Source: Mucidula mucida (taxonomy: Eukaryota; Basidiomycota; Agaricomycetes; Agaricales; Physalacriaceae). Taken from it: a DNA stretch of 64,000 bases. Location of the stretch: positions 93,163 through 157,162 of the forward strand of contig JADNYV010000075.1 of the NCBI GenBank assembly GCA_015501055.1, read 5' to 3'. The position numbers and the translations under genes are program-made. The notes below the pieces were generated by a model, which did no database searches, was not told where the DNA came from, and was given only the letters and a program-made list of their open reading frames with translations. Below are positions 1 to 11,395 of the stretch, in pieces (position 1 is the stretch's first letter; the number at the start of each line of letters is the position of its first letter).

Positions 1-3000
1 TCCCCTATGAATGTGAGCATGGTAAGTAACATGGTGAAGTAAAGGACACTTACATCGAGGATTATTAGTTTCATAAATTGTCCGTGTCTTTGCTAACCGA
101 TTGCCCGCTTCGTCACTCAGCGTAATGAATGTGTCCAACTTCGAGTTAGGGCTAGCGTCGTTGGCCACAAGACCTTCTGCAATAACGATCTTCACCGCAA
201 ACAAGAACCTCTCAACCTCCTTCTTATCCGGCACTGGCGGCGCTAGCGACATGACAACCTCTGCAAGCTTGTCCACTTCCATCTGGTTGTACATATTATC
301 CAATAGCTTGCGCGCAGCTTCGACGTTATTCAACTTCACGCAGGATTCTGCCTGGAAGTTGAACGGTTCCACTTTCTTCTCACCGGTAATGGCAAGTTGC
401 CGCGCCTTCTCCAGCCAGGCCGACGACTTTTGCGGCTGTAGATAGTCCGTCGGTCGCGGGAACATCTCGGTCAAAAACAAGCCCTCCACGCTACGGCAAT
501 ACTGCTCTACTGCCTTCGAGACAGTCTATCAAAAAGCGCAAAGTCAGGTCTCTGAAGCGCCACTAATACGATGGCGTACCTTCGCCAGAGCGGTGAAGAA
601 GCGGGCATTTTGGTAGCTGTCCTCCCATTCCAGGTCTTGTAAGAAGTTTATAGGACTCCGAAGAGAATCAAACAAGTCCACAATTGAAGAACTGTGCCCT
701 TCCGAGGCCTCGGCTTGCCACTGGAAACCTATGAGCAACTCCATCTGAAATGCTTCAATAGCCATACCTGGTCTGCTGCAATGGCCTACGACAACTGTCA
801 GCAGATGCGTAATGATATGGCAGGAACACGTACAGCCTCTACCCACTGACCAGTCTTGGCGTCAGTATTAATCAGCCATTGTCGCACATATGGCTCGAAG
901 AACTGTGGTATATCGAAGTTGAGTTGTGCACTGCAAAGAGTCACAAACGAGCAAAAGAAGAGAGAACAAGACGGTTTACTTTGGAACGAATGCGCTGAAC
1001 ATCCCTAATATTGTCTTCGTGCGACGGTACAGAGCGAAAATGTCCTGAATCGGGACATCTGGTGTTGGACCATTCATTGACGACTCGAATAGGCGCTTTT
1101 GCGAATTTTGAAGCTCGTTAACAAACGCAGGTATCACTACTTCCACCACCAATGACACGACATCGAGTTGCCTACAAACCCATTAGCTATCTTGGATATA
1201 GAAGACGTCGAAAAACACACTCCAATATAGGAGAAGGGAACCTCTTATCTAGAAGTTTTGCCGATTTCTCAATCTCGTCGGTCATGAGAAGTAATGGCAA
1301 TGCCCTATTCACCCCAGGAGCGGCGCTCAGTTCTTCCATCTTGGCGATGAAGAATTGTTCCGAAACCTGCTTTATCCTTTCTTGCACATCGGCCAGTCGG
1401 GCCCCAATGTCCACATCGAATCGCTCCAGTAGCCCACTATCCCGTACGTGCTCTAAAACATTAAGGTAAGGCTCGACTTCCGCAGGTTTGAGGTTCGGTA
1501 TGGAATCCATGGCGTGGTATAGTGATGACAGAAAGATGTTGAAGAGGCTGCCATAGATGCTCGACAAATATTCGATCTGCGCGAAGTACAAATTCAGAGC
1601 ACTGGGAAATAAACGAGAATGAGCAACTCACGTCTTGCGTAGGCCAATTCTCAAGCTCCATGTCCGTCATGGCCTTCTGAATATTCGACAAGCCTTCCGG
1701 TATACACTCCAGCGGGACGTCCCCCCGTTCATAAAACTGCCGCACGATGTCCATAAAGCATGTCACCCGGTACGAATGTGATATGCGCCACCGCATAGCA
1801 CATTCATTCAGTAGATCGATATGAGGCGCGGACAATATCCCAAGCGACACTTCATCATTGTCATCTACCTCTGGACTCAGCATCACTTCCAGGTCAGCCA
1901 GGAGACATATCTCCAATAGGCGTTTGTAAAATCGCTTCGGGTTCGGAGGTATGTATGTGAAGTGGTGACCGACTTGTATATCGTCGTCTTCGTCAGCATC
2001 ATTATCGGCACTACCATTGCTGTAGTCACCACTGCCGATGCCGTTTCCGATACCATAGAAAGATCGGCGACTGCTGACGGAGGGGTTGCGGGAGGCAGAG
2101 GGGGCGGCGTCAAAGGAGGAGTAAAGGGAACCAGGGCGGGTCGTAACATGGGAAGAGGTTCGAAGGGAAGGCGATACGTCTGCTGGCGTGGACTTTGCGA
2201 GTTCGGGCTTGTACTGGACCATGGCCACCATCATTTGCTGTAGATGCGTTGTTTCCACGGACTTCCAGTGCGTCCACGCCGCTTCGCTATCAAAATCGTC
2301 TCTTCTCCCAGGAAAAGCAGCACCAGCATTGATGTTCTTGAGGCACGTCTATTTTGGGTTTAGAAGAAGGGCTGTGAACGTAGCCGGCATGCCTACCTTT
2401 AGATCAGTTAATGCTGCCTTCTCTGTACAGATGCCTTGTAGATTGTCAATCTCTTGTTGGGCGGCAGAATCAGGGATCTTGAAAACGGCGGCAAGTATGC
2501 GCACGAGATCCATGTCGGCGACGTTGGTGCTGTTCTGGGAGGTGTCGATATCATAGAGTCGCGATTAGAAGACGACTCGTATCCCGAGTCGGCTACTGAC
2601 TGCGCAGGGGCAAGCTTTGCCGTATATATGTCGAGGCGAGACAGTAGCTCGGGCGAGACGTGGTTCACGTTCCGGAGACATTCGCGCAGCATTTTGACAA
2701 AGATGGCAATGTGCTTGTTGAGCTCGAGTTTCCAGCCGTCGCCGGCGAGGGTGGGCTCCTTCTTGAGAACGCCGGTCGCATGCGTCGCAAACATGAGGAT
2801 GAGTTCCTCAATCTTCCGGTTCTCCTTCATCTGCCGCTTGAAACTGTCGTCCATAAACATTGCATAAAATCTGGCCATTGTCCGCCGTACGAGCTGGTCA
2901 GTATATCTGCATGAAAATAAGCAAAAAAATACATGATTTTTTCCGCGTCACGTACCCAGCATCCTTTCCCATTGCAATGTCCTTCAGCTTCTGTTCTAGC

Positions 3001-3392
3001 ACCTTGAGCAACTTCTCTGGAAATTTGACGCTCTTGGGTCCATCGCGCAGGTTCATGTCTTTAAACATGTCGCCCAACGAGAAATTGGACAGCGCCGACA
3101 GGCGCGACGAGTGTTCGCGCTCTCTGACCTCGGCATGGCTCGCTTCCGGTGTCGCCTTGGGAATCAAGAGGTAGCTTAGGTAGCTGTTCGTGGTTTAGCG
3201 CTGTCATTCCCTGCAGATATAACGCAGATTTGACTCACGATACACGTAGCGCATAGCTGTTCAATTATTTATGAGCAAAGCGCGCGGTTTCCGGCAAGTG
3301 TTGTGTACGCACTTGAATAATTCCTCATCCGTGACCCGATACTTGGATAATCGCTTCTCGTGTGCGAAACTGTTGTGGCTGCGTCTGGACAT
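1..3392 (-). CDS. Munc13/UNC13-like protein (MHD and C2 domains), 3' end off window
   Basis: Fungal Munc13-like protein of the MHD1-C2-MHD2 kind, a family linked to vesicle tethering and exocytosis at the plasma membrane. The minus-strand start is at 3392 (MSRRSHNSFAHEKRL), with a first intron from 3312 (donor GTGCGT). Joined exons give an N-terminal stretch containing NYALRVSYLSYLLIP, then a helical MHD1-like region around 1880-1640 with YRVTCFMDIVRQFY and VPLECIPEGL. At the left edge is the start of a C2 domain (DTFITLSDEAGNRLAKTR, then NPRW). The last visible intron occupies 5-53, and its acceptor gives TGG-GA, as in the usual NPRWDE of C2 domains. The rest of C2 and any MHD2 lie beyond base 1. 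An in-frame ATG at 3524 would add an unconserved leader. The family call is from recognisable motifs; the vesicle role is from the family. Confidence 0.75.
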
Positions 3393-4625
3393 GAGATCTG
3401 CGCGGATAGCAGCAAGAAATGTGCGCCCGACCACCACGACGACAACGTCGAGGAAGACAAGGTGAAGATGACCGTAGGAGGTAAGTGTGAGGCAGGGATG
3501 ACGCCGTCGCCCGATAAGGGGCACACTGCCCGCCGAATTCGGCTTCGAATTCTCACTGACTGTCTGCCCTTAAATTCTGCATTCAAAGTTGCGTTGCGTT
3601 GACATGCCCGACACCGCCAATATGATGGACCTTTGAGGATGGTGCGAGCGTCTACAGTGTAATAGTGGCAGAATAGTGGACGCGAAATTTTCGCTGGAAT
3701 GCCGCAGGGAAAATATGTTACTTCGACAAAAAGGCGCGGTGAGGCGATCGCGCGACGAGATCTCAAACATGATGGCTGTGTCGACCCAGCAAGGCTGAAG
3801 CACTGAAGATGGGCCGAGCATCCCTCATTGCTCAGTGCTCACTACAACACTGGAGGCCATGCCTGCGACAAGATCAGACAAAGCCTTATGTGAGTTTGGT
3901 CGAAGAAGAGAGACATCTCAAGGCCTTGTACAATGAGAAGAACGTTGTGCGATGAAACAGACACATGTATCATAGCGCAGCAAAGACAGCATCATAAGAG
4001 TGCGACCAAGGTTACGTGCTTCATAAACCAGACATGAAGAGTGCAAAGTCAACTGTATAGGAAGGATTGCTAGAAACTTTCCTTACTGGCAAAGCACGGC
4101 CTACTCTGTGTATGTATGTTGAGGAAAAATGGGCGGACTGAACTCCGGATCAACATCAATGGTGCAGCGGTGGGGACCGCCCCGCCACTGCTCCCGCCTC
4201 GTTCGGAACAGACAGAAGAAGGAAAAGGTCAGTTCAGATATCTCGTTGTTCCTTCAACCTAATCCGACCCAGGTCGAAACGCTGCCGGTGTTTCGCCGCG
4301 TTTGGTAGCACTGTACTTATTATGTCGCGGCAAGTCGTAGTCGATCACATTCCAACCTTGCTTTTCTCCGCCACGACGCGATTCCGTGCGCGACTATCCA
4401 TCGGACCCTCTCCAATTGGTAAGTAGAACGCGTCGCGAAGGTAGCAACACGACCGATACAAGGAAACAGCTAGATGTGGCGGAGGATTGGGATTGGCGTA
4501 CTAGTAGCGCGTCGTCACGCCAATAACTCCACGTGCCTAAATATCTTCCCACGTTCTATATCGGCTCATCGGTCCGATGTGGAGTGTCCCGACTTCCGAG
4601 CTGCTTTACACCTTTCTCTTCCAAG
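3393..4625. other. Intergenic region between two divergent genes
   Basis: About 1.2 kb separates the Munc13-like start (minus) from the phosphoesterase start (plus), so it should carry both promoters. Open frames here are short and lack recognisable domains. No repeat or RNA gene was seen. Confidence 0.5.
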
Positions 4626-5863
4626 ATGAATAACTTACCCGATGGCGCCGTCGTCCTCGAAGAACCAGACGTTCACGTCCACATCGAGTACAACCAGCTC
4701 CCTCCCGTCCCCGACCCGGAAACCTGGACGCGCTTCGTCTGCATCAGCGACACCCATCACCACAAGTTCCCCGTCCCCCACGGCGACGTGCTCCTCCACA
4801 GCGGCGACCTCACAAACACTGGGAAGTATGTTGAATTCAAGACCACGATGGAATGGCTGTACTCTCTGCCGCATAAAGTCAAAATGTACGCAGGGGGTCA
4901 TTTCTAGAATCTCACTCTTATTTGCAAATTAGTATCATCGCTGGAAATCATGATCTATCTCTCCATCAGAAGGACGGCTGGTACGATAAACACTACGATG
5001 AGTGGGGTGCTAAAGAGGTATCTATCTAGCACATTCTTAGACTGCATGTTCACGGTTAACAGGATTATTGCTCATCGAGCCTCTCCTCATTGGAGAACAG
5101 GCGCGCGCTGCCGGTATCGTGTATGTCTGCGATGAACGCGTCGAATTCGACGCGAAAGGTAACGGTCAAACTTGGAGCCTCTATGGATCCCCTGTTGGTC
5201 ACTCTATCTATTCCTCTTTCTATCATGATCTCAAGCGCCGCCCCAGTGGTCTCCCGAATTCTGCGACTGGGCATTCAACTATGACCGCCGAAAGGGCAAA
5301 GGTGACATCCAACTTCTCCTAGACGTATTTCAAATCTAACACAACCAGAGCTCGTATCCCAGTTCCCAAAGACTGACATCTTGTATGTATCTCAACATTG
5401 CACGCAATCGAAATACATCTCATATTGCCAGATTAACCCATGGACCACCCTTACATATATTCGACGTGACAAGCCGCCAAGCCCTCGCCGGGTGTCGCGA
5501 TCTCGCAAACCGCCTCCCCTACCTCCGCCCGCGCATCCACCTCTTTGGGCACATCCACGAAGGCCACGGCGCGTACATACACACCTGGAAGGCCGGTGAA
5601 ACCACCGCCCCAAAGGTCCAGACAATCGAAACGGGACCCGATTGGGAACCCCACATCGACGCGGATTACTACCCCACGATAGAACGCAGTACCCCGAACC
5701 GCTCCAGTTGTCCGAAGGAGGGGACCGCACCGTTTTTGTCAATGGCGCCAATTGGCCGATGGGCGAGCGCACTCGGTTGTATCGTTCTTACGATTTTGGA
5801 GGCCCAGGATTTCGGCCTATTGTTGTGGATTTGAAGGATTGCGTATCAGGGAAGGAGGCATGA
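4626..5863 (+). CDS. Calcineurin-like metallophosphoesterase
   Basis: Metal-dependent phosphoesterase of the calcineurin superfamily, closest in look to the MPPED1/2 (239FB) group found in fungi. The metal-binding motifs appear in order: CISDTHHHK (D-x-H), LLHSGDLTN (GD), IIAGNHD (GNHD), DILLTHGPP and HLFGHIHEGHG (GHxH). The ATG at 4626 precedes a short leader; an in-frame ATG at 4533 would add about 30 unconserved residues. Four or five short introns are needed, for example one after GSP near 5189 and one just before LLTHGPP. A frame change near 5618-5690 is best explained by an intron from AAG|GTCCAG to AACGCAG|TAC. The end VFVNGANWPMG...PIVVDL matches the family's C-terminus. All metal ligands look present, so it should be active; the substrate is unknown. 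Confidence 0.85.
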
Positions 5864-6474
5864 CATGTTTTGTGATATCTGGATGATGTTATAGAAGAGT
5901 AATGAAAGGAAGCGATTGATGCTGCGGGGCGATACCTGTACCAGTCGTGCACGGACTGGCGACGAATGCAAGTAGCGAGTATAGATAAGTTATACCAAAC
6001 TTCGCGCAAGCTTGAAGGATCAGACATGTAATGAGCAAAATTCTAATGGTGAAGACTCTACAAGTGAAACTCGGTGGATACAGTACAATGACAATTAGAT
6101 AGCATTGCGCGAAGAATGTGTGGCGTCGAGGGACATTTGGGTACCAACTCGAATAAGTGCGTATTGAAGGATGTGGAGGCTATATTCCCTTTGTTAAACC
6201 AACTTCAGCGAGGAGGTGGTGGATAGATAAACCCAAGGATTGTTTCAATGCGCCGGCGATACCCGTCTTGATTATGTTCTGATGTTCAACAGCGGCGAGC
6301 GATGAGCATGAGGCCCGACCCTCAGACTTCTCCTTCCTCGGGAGCGCTGGTCGCCGCACACTGCGAAGGTGCTATACCAGATGCCCAAGTGTAGACATCC
6401 CTGGTACCCGACTGTAATCGCGCGCCGTGAAGCCTCTTCCCTACGCGCCCCCACCATCAGTTGTACCCAAACTC
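5864..6474. other. Intergenic stretch, nothing recognised
   Basis: Follows the phosphoesterase stop codon. Only short unconserved open frames were found, and no clear regulatory signal or repeat. Confidence 0.4.
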
Positions 6475-6710
6475 CTACAGCGCCGCTTCGGACCAAGCCT
6501 TGAACTCGAGGTATGTACAGCGAGGAGGAGGTGGCTGCCGCTTCCCTTCAAGTATTTCAAGAATTCTCTGCCAGTTGTTCAAGTCGTCCGTCAAATCATC
6601 ACTCTCACGAGCGACAAACTGTTCGCGGCATATGAGAGCAGGGTCTTGACGTCTGCCCTCGAAGATTTCGAGTGCTCTTTCACGTTCCATCACCGCCGCG
6701 ACGTATTCTT
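6475..6710 (-). pseudogene. Possible coding fragment of unknown family
   Basis: A minus-strand open stretch of about 75 codons reads EYVAAVMERERALEIFEG and later ILEILEGKRQPPPPRC. It is charged and helix-like, which suggests genuine or former coding sequence. A possible acceptor (TTGACAAG) lies just upstream at about 6710. No start codon, partner exon or domain could be recognised. It lies beside the composite relic at 6.9-7.6 kb and may be part of the same decayed block. Confidence 0.25.
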
Positions 6711-6930
6711 GTCAAGGACGCTCTCCTCGGGTGTGCGGATCATGCGCGCCGCTTGTCTTGATACCTAACTCTGCTCTACGTGTCGTCCATGACGTCCTTG
6801 GAGGTGGATCGACGTTTGAGATAGATGAGATGCAGGCATATTGATGTTGTCGAGATATACTCTATGTGAGTGTATGTGATAAGTTATGTGGGAAGGTGAA
6901 AGAGCTGTTCACCAGCATCATAGCCCGAAG

Positions 6931-7285
6931 GGGGCCACATTCTCAGAACGATCAAAGACGATGGTAGACCACCGAGACAAGCAGGCCAGCAAAAGATTCC
7001 AGAAACACAGCTTCACGGAAAGAAGACATAGTCTCTGGCCCATGCTCCGAGAGCGCTGTCTCAAGAGTCTTTAGAGAGAGCAAATGTGTCCGGGAGGTCA
7101 CTAGGCCATGCGGGAAGCTTCAAGACATAGAGATGCACCTCCCAACGATCGACTCACACATTTAATTTCTTGCAATAGATTAAAGCTGCGGGGATTGACG
7201 CGCGAACCAGTGGCTGTCGCGTATTGCAGAGTTACTATCATATCACTAGGAAGAACTTGAAGATTGAATTTCTCGGCACGGACCT
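6931..7285 (-). repeat. Inverted copy of the segment at 43341-43653
   Basis: Reverse complement of this stretch aligns with 43341-43653 through most of its length. Shared blocks include GGTCCGTGCCGAGAAATTC, GCGACAGCCACTGGTTCG, ACACATTTGCTCTCTC and TTTCTGGAATCTTTT. By eye the two are roughly four-fifths identical with several small indels. The copy stays open longer than its partner: it begins MKVRAEKFNLQVLPSDMIV, and a later shifted block reads HLLSLKTLETALSEHGPE before a stop. This looks like decayed exons of an unrecognised gene. It abuts the copied RdRP tail at 7315-7600. Confidence 0.8.
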
Positions 7286-7314
7286 TCATAAGTAGATCGC
7301 CTATAATGACCCGA

Positions 7315-7600
7315 TTATCTCATAGTTTTAATCAAGGATAACAGCGTCTCCACCGCGACCAACGAGAACAACCGCATCCCGAACGGAACCTTCTTACTCT
7401 GCAGCCTGTCCAGCGCATACTAGCACGCCCCGTACGCCCGCCCACTAGCAAGGATGCGCCAATCCGGACGAGCCATCTCCTGGATCTCATCATCATCCTC
7501 GTCCGAATCACCACTCGGAGTGCGTCTCTCCGACTTCACATCCACCGCCATAGATCGGAACAACATGGATTCAATCTCCTGGATCTCATCCCCCCTGCCT
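7315..7600 (-). pseudogene. Inverted partial copy of the RdRP 3' end (about 90 codons), with a stop
   Basis: The reverse complement closely matches 39316-39583, the last coding part of the RdRP gene, including its stop region (AAAACTATGAGATAA). By eye there are about 15 substitutions and two 3-base insertions over some 265 bases. It encodes DEIQEIESMLF, VDVKSERRTPSGDSDEDDDE and ARPDWRILASGRAYGAC. A CAG codon (Gln) in the parent is TAG here, so the frame stops at AYGAC. Indels in multiples of three suggest the frame was once under selection. Similarity fades just 5' of DEIQEI. It carries no catalytic motif and cannot make a polymerase. Confidence 0.9.
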
Positions 7601-8073
7601 TGAGGAACGCCACTCGATTCAATGACTTCCACGACAGCCGCTTGCCGTCGTCCTGTGATAGTTAACACGCATCAACTAGAAACATTGTGTCGGTATCCAG
7701 CTGACGGTGACCAAAGACTATCGTGTACTTACTGAGTGGCAAACAGCGCGTCTATCAATGACCAATGCCATTTGCACGACGATTCCCTGTCTCTGAGTTG
7801 ACCGCAATGACTTCAAGTTTCCCTAATTTGCTAGTGATATGTATTACTCCTTCGCAGTGGCCCACCCAAGTGTGCTCGCAGCCCCGACAACCCGCGTTCA
7901 ACGACCCCGCAACCAGATGGGCACAGTATAGTCTGGAAGTCGCTCATACAGCCTGAGTGCTTAACTTGGAAGACACGGGTCCTCCAGGCAAAGAGGTCTT
8001 AATGTCATCACGTCTGGTAACAGATATTATACATAAAGGCTACAATAGATATAGAAATGCTATCATACGTGTA
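7601..8073. other. Intergenic stretch, nothing recognised
   Basis: Lies between the RdRP relic and the MFS transporter 3' end. No domain, repeat or RNA gene was recognised. Confidence 0.4.
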
Positions 8074-10211
8074 TCACAGAGGATTGCTCTTGCGCCTAGT
8101 GTCAGTCCTTACTGGCATCATCTCCAGGATGATTGGAGACGAATCGGCGGCGACAGTCGACCTTCGAGGTCTCACTTCAGGCGCGTCTTTATCGCCCACA
8201 ATACCGACATTCCAAAAGAACAGAATCGCGAAAATGTTGCTGTATCGACTCGTCAGACTTTGTAGGAAACCGCGCGCCAGACTGAGACTAACCGACAACT
8301 CCAAACGCACACGATGTCCACTCAGCCGCCTTGTACCCATTGAGCAAAGCCGGTCTCGGGACATTGCTATTCATCCCATTCGCAATAACGCCCATGTCCA
8401 ACGCCTGCTTCGCGACTACGCGGTTATACACAATCGTCGAAACTGTTACCCCAAGCGCGGTCCCAATCTCAGAAATGCATGCGTAAGCGATTGGCTGGTG
8501 GACTTTGTAGAACAAGCTGGAATTCACCTGTGTCATTGTCTGGAACAGAGCGCCTGCAAGGCTTTGCTCATTCGGCAGCACGACTCTTGCAACAAAGATG
8601 GTTCCGACTGAGAATACGAAGTCGGCACCAAAGACGGAGCAAATAGCACTAGGGAAACCAAAGGCCCAGTACGTCGCATTGGGATCAATGAGTGCGAAAA
8701 ATATAGAGGCGCAAGCTGTTACGAGGGTTCCAGTGGCTGTATCAGGATCGCTGGTGAGTAATTATGGGCATGGCAAGAAAAAATAGACTGACCCAATATG
8801 AAGACTGCTGGAACTCGAGCAATGATACCGACGACGATCATGTTGCACACAATACCAGTAATGAACATCGGAAACAGTCGAATCATCGTGCCTAAAGGCG
8901 TGTAACCTTGGTAGTCTTGGTAAAATAACTAGGACGTCCTGGATGAGTATCTCATAACAAAGAAATGCGGACTGTATACCTGTGTCCAGAAGTTCCAGCC
9001 TAGGAAAGAGGCAAATGTGAAAAGGACAATCAGCATCATCGCAGCGAATTTGCCATTTCCCCTAGCCCACAACGAGAGCTTCATGATCGGAGGTGGCGTC
9101 CAGCGAGATGACACGCCAGTGGATCTCGACTGAATACGTCCCAGAAAGTGCTGCCAGCAGATAAAAAGACCCATTAACAGCACGCCGACGATGAGAAGGG
9201 CGATAATATCTGTGTTCTCGTAAACAACAACATTACACCCTAAAAGCAGACGTACAAGGTGTCGCCCAACGATTCGGCGCGACCTCGCCGTCGCTCAGAA
9301 CGAAGATGATGAGCGTAAGTGAGGCAGTGATGAGGAAAGCACCCAGCCAGTCGACTCGTTTGTCAACTTCTGTGGACGGTTCATCACGATCAATAGACCA
9401 CATGCCGATCACCATATACAGGGCAGTCAAACCACTTGAGAGGTAGAAGTTACTCCTCCAAGATGGTCTAAAAGGATATCAGGCAGGTGTAGAAAAAGTC
9501 AATAGAATGCATACGAAGAAAGTTGAGTTAGTGTGGCACCGATTGCCATCCCCGTGAAGGCACCTAGTGGCGCTCCAGCAGCGAACGTGGCAAAGGCGAT
9601 AGAGCGTAGCTTTCCTGGAGGAAAAGAATGCGCCAGAATGCCCATCTAAGAGCCAGTTGAGTTTCTAGAATGAGAGAATGGTGCTCATAACGTACTGATG
9701 CTGGAAGACTCGCCGCCACGCCGACACCTTGGAGACCTCGAAGAATATCCAGGGTAATCTCGCTTTTGCAATCCACAGACCAAAGTGAAGACCGCAAGCC
9801 ACGCAGAGCCAATCATAAAGTCTTCTTCCTTCCATAAAGGTCCGCTAGGCGTCCAACACAGCGAAAAGGCATCCCTAACAGAGTTAAGATGAAAGGCTAT
9901 GCATACATCCTTGAAGAACTGACCGAGCTCAGGGCATAAGCCGACACGAGCCATTGTAGTTGTGCTTCTTGTATATTGAGGTCATCGCCTATTGCCGGTA
10001 ATGATATTGCGACTGAAGTGGTGTTTGAGCTCTAAACCACGTCAATGTCCCACAATATTTGCAGAAAAAAGACAGCCATTTACGTTTACCAACATCGTCA
10101 TTGTACACGTAGCAATGAGTGCGATTGCACGAGCAGTGGAAAGCTGCGGCCGCGAAGGCAATTCTTGCCTAGAGGTAGAGTGACTGCTTTGGGCAGGGTA
10201 GCTGTGGACAT
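8074..10211 (-). CDS. MFS transporter (drug:H+ antiporter type)
   Basis: Multi-pass transporter of the major facilitator superfamily, common in basidiomycetes as an exporter or general substrate carrier. Joined exons give ARAIALIATCTMTMLVN, ISLPAIGDDLNIQEAQLQW, GRLADLYGRKKTFMIGSAW (the MFS loop 2-3 signature), LDILRGLQGVGVA, VDWLGAFLITASLTLIIFVL, FPSAICSVFGADFVFSVGT and EQSLAGALFQTMTQVN, in family order. The likely start is ATG at 10211 (MSTATLPKAV); the first exon join is uncertain. The final exon has a one-base break near 8290-8300. A donor GTCGG|GTTAGT missing one G would restore the reading into AILFFWNVGIVGDK, the usual last helix. It is divergent from the GMC oxidoreductase across about 1.2 kb. 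The substrate is not inferable. Confidence 0.85.
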
Positions 10212-11395
10212 TTCAGCTGTATGCATGATACCTGGACCATGGGGCAGCGGGAGAGTTGCTGTCGACATGTCGAAAGCGCGTTTGAAACGGGGGCTAGCGG
10301 TCGGGACTTATAAGCGCTCTAGGAGATGTGGGCCACACCGCGATTGAGTAACCTAGCCACACTTGCTTCCATACAAGACCGCTCGGCCAAGGAATGCAAA
10401 TATACCGGTTGTCTGCCGATCTTTGTACCAAGAAATGAGTCTTGATGTCCCCATTAGATAGGTAGCAGAAATGGATAGTCTATGATAAAAGTGCGCCTCT
10501 GAACCGCGTCGGTCGAGCGTGGGTCAAGGAAAAAGTGGAGGATTCGGTGAATTCCGAACTCCGATGTTGCTCCGACCATCCGGCTGTCGGCATCTAATGT
10601 GGGTCAACCCGGGACCCCGACTCATCGCTCTGCTTGAACTTCGTCGAGACTCGACGTCGTTTCGCTACTAGCCCGACTTGAGCATGGCTATTACCCTGGA
10701 CTTCCGGTTTAGTCGTCCAAGCTCTATGGAAGTCTACTGCCTCAGCACTTGACTATTCTTTAAATTCAAAACGCAGTCTGCGCTTTTCTGACAGAGTACG
10801 CGTGTCAGGCTCCAGACCAATCGACTATGATTCCTCCTCCCGACATCGCTTTATTCAGTGGATCTCCTACAGATCATCATTCCAATCAACTTGAACATAT
10901 GGCTAGGACCTCTACGACTCTGCCTGTGGTCCTCGGCCCCTGCGCACCCGAGCGTTCAAACAATCAGCAAGCTCACTGTGCCTTGCGGGCCTGGCTACAT
11001 TCCGCTGTGCATCTGTGGATGTATATGGTTGGTACCTCGCCGGCGCCTGCTTGAAATCGACATCCCGAGTGGTTTTGCTACTCCAAACGAGGCTCCCATG
11101 CCAGGTATGACTGTGTATGCATGAGACACCTGCCTGGTACCGCCTCGACCCAAACCGGGCGCATTTCTCGGGCGACGCTGTGGGTTTGATGCGACGCCGC
11201 AACGACGTGTGATTCAACAACACGAAAAACCGCCAAAATTTGACAGAAGCGGATCACGGTCCCCGCATGGCCTCTACCATATGCACTGCAGCATCTAAGT
11301 GGTTTGCAGGAGTGGAATGCAGATGTAAATGTATAAAAGAACCAGCAGGTGGTCGTTGATTTCTCACTATCGTTTGATCTACTCCTCTCTCAGAC
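10212..11395. other. Divergent promoter region between MFS transporter and GMC oxidoreductase
   Basis: About 1.2 kb without a recognisable gene. It should hold the promoters of both flanking genes. A TATA box for the plus-strand gene lies at 11332. Short open frames at 10.8-11.2 kb show no domain. Confidence 0.5.
11332..11339 (+). promoter_or_regulatory. TATA box of the GMC oxidoreductase gene
   Basis: TATAAAAG lies 64 bases before the ATG at 11396 and is followed by a CT-rich leader, the usual layout of a strongly expressed fungal promoter. Confidence 0.6.

Noticed and set aside
101..2867. Several plus-strand open frames of 80-137 codons across 0.1-2.9 kb
   Set aside because: They lie opposite the clearly conserved Munc13-like exons and have no domain of their own.
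6931..7600. Transposon insertion as explanation of the composite relic
   Set aside because: No terminal inverted repeats, target-site duplication or transposase-like reading was seen; the segments match host loci, so segmental duplication is simpler.
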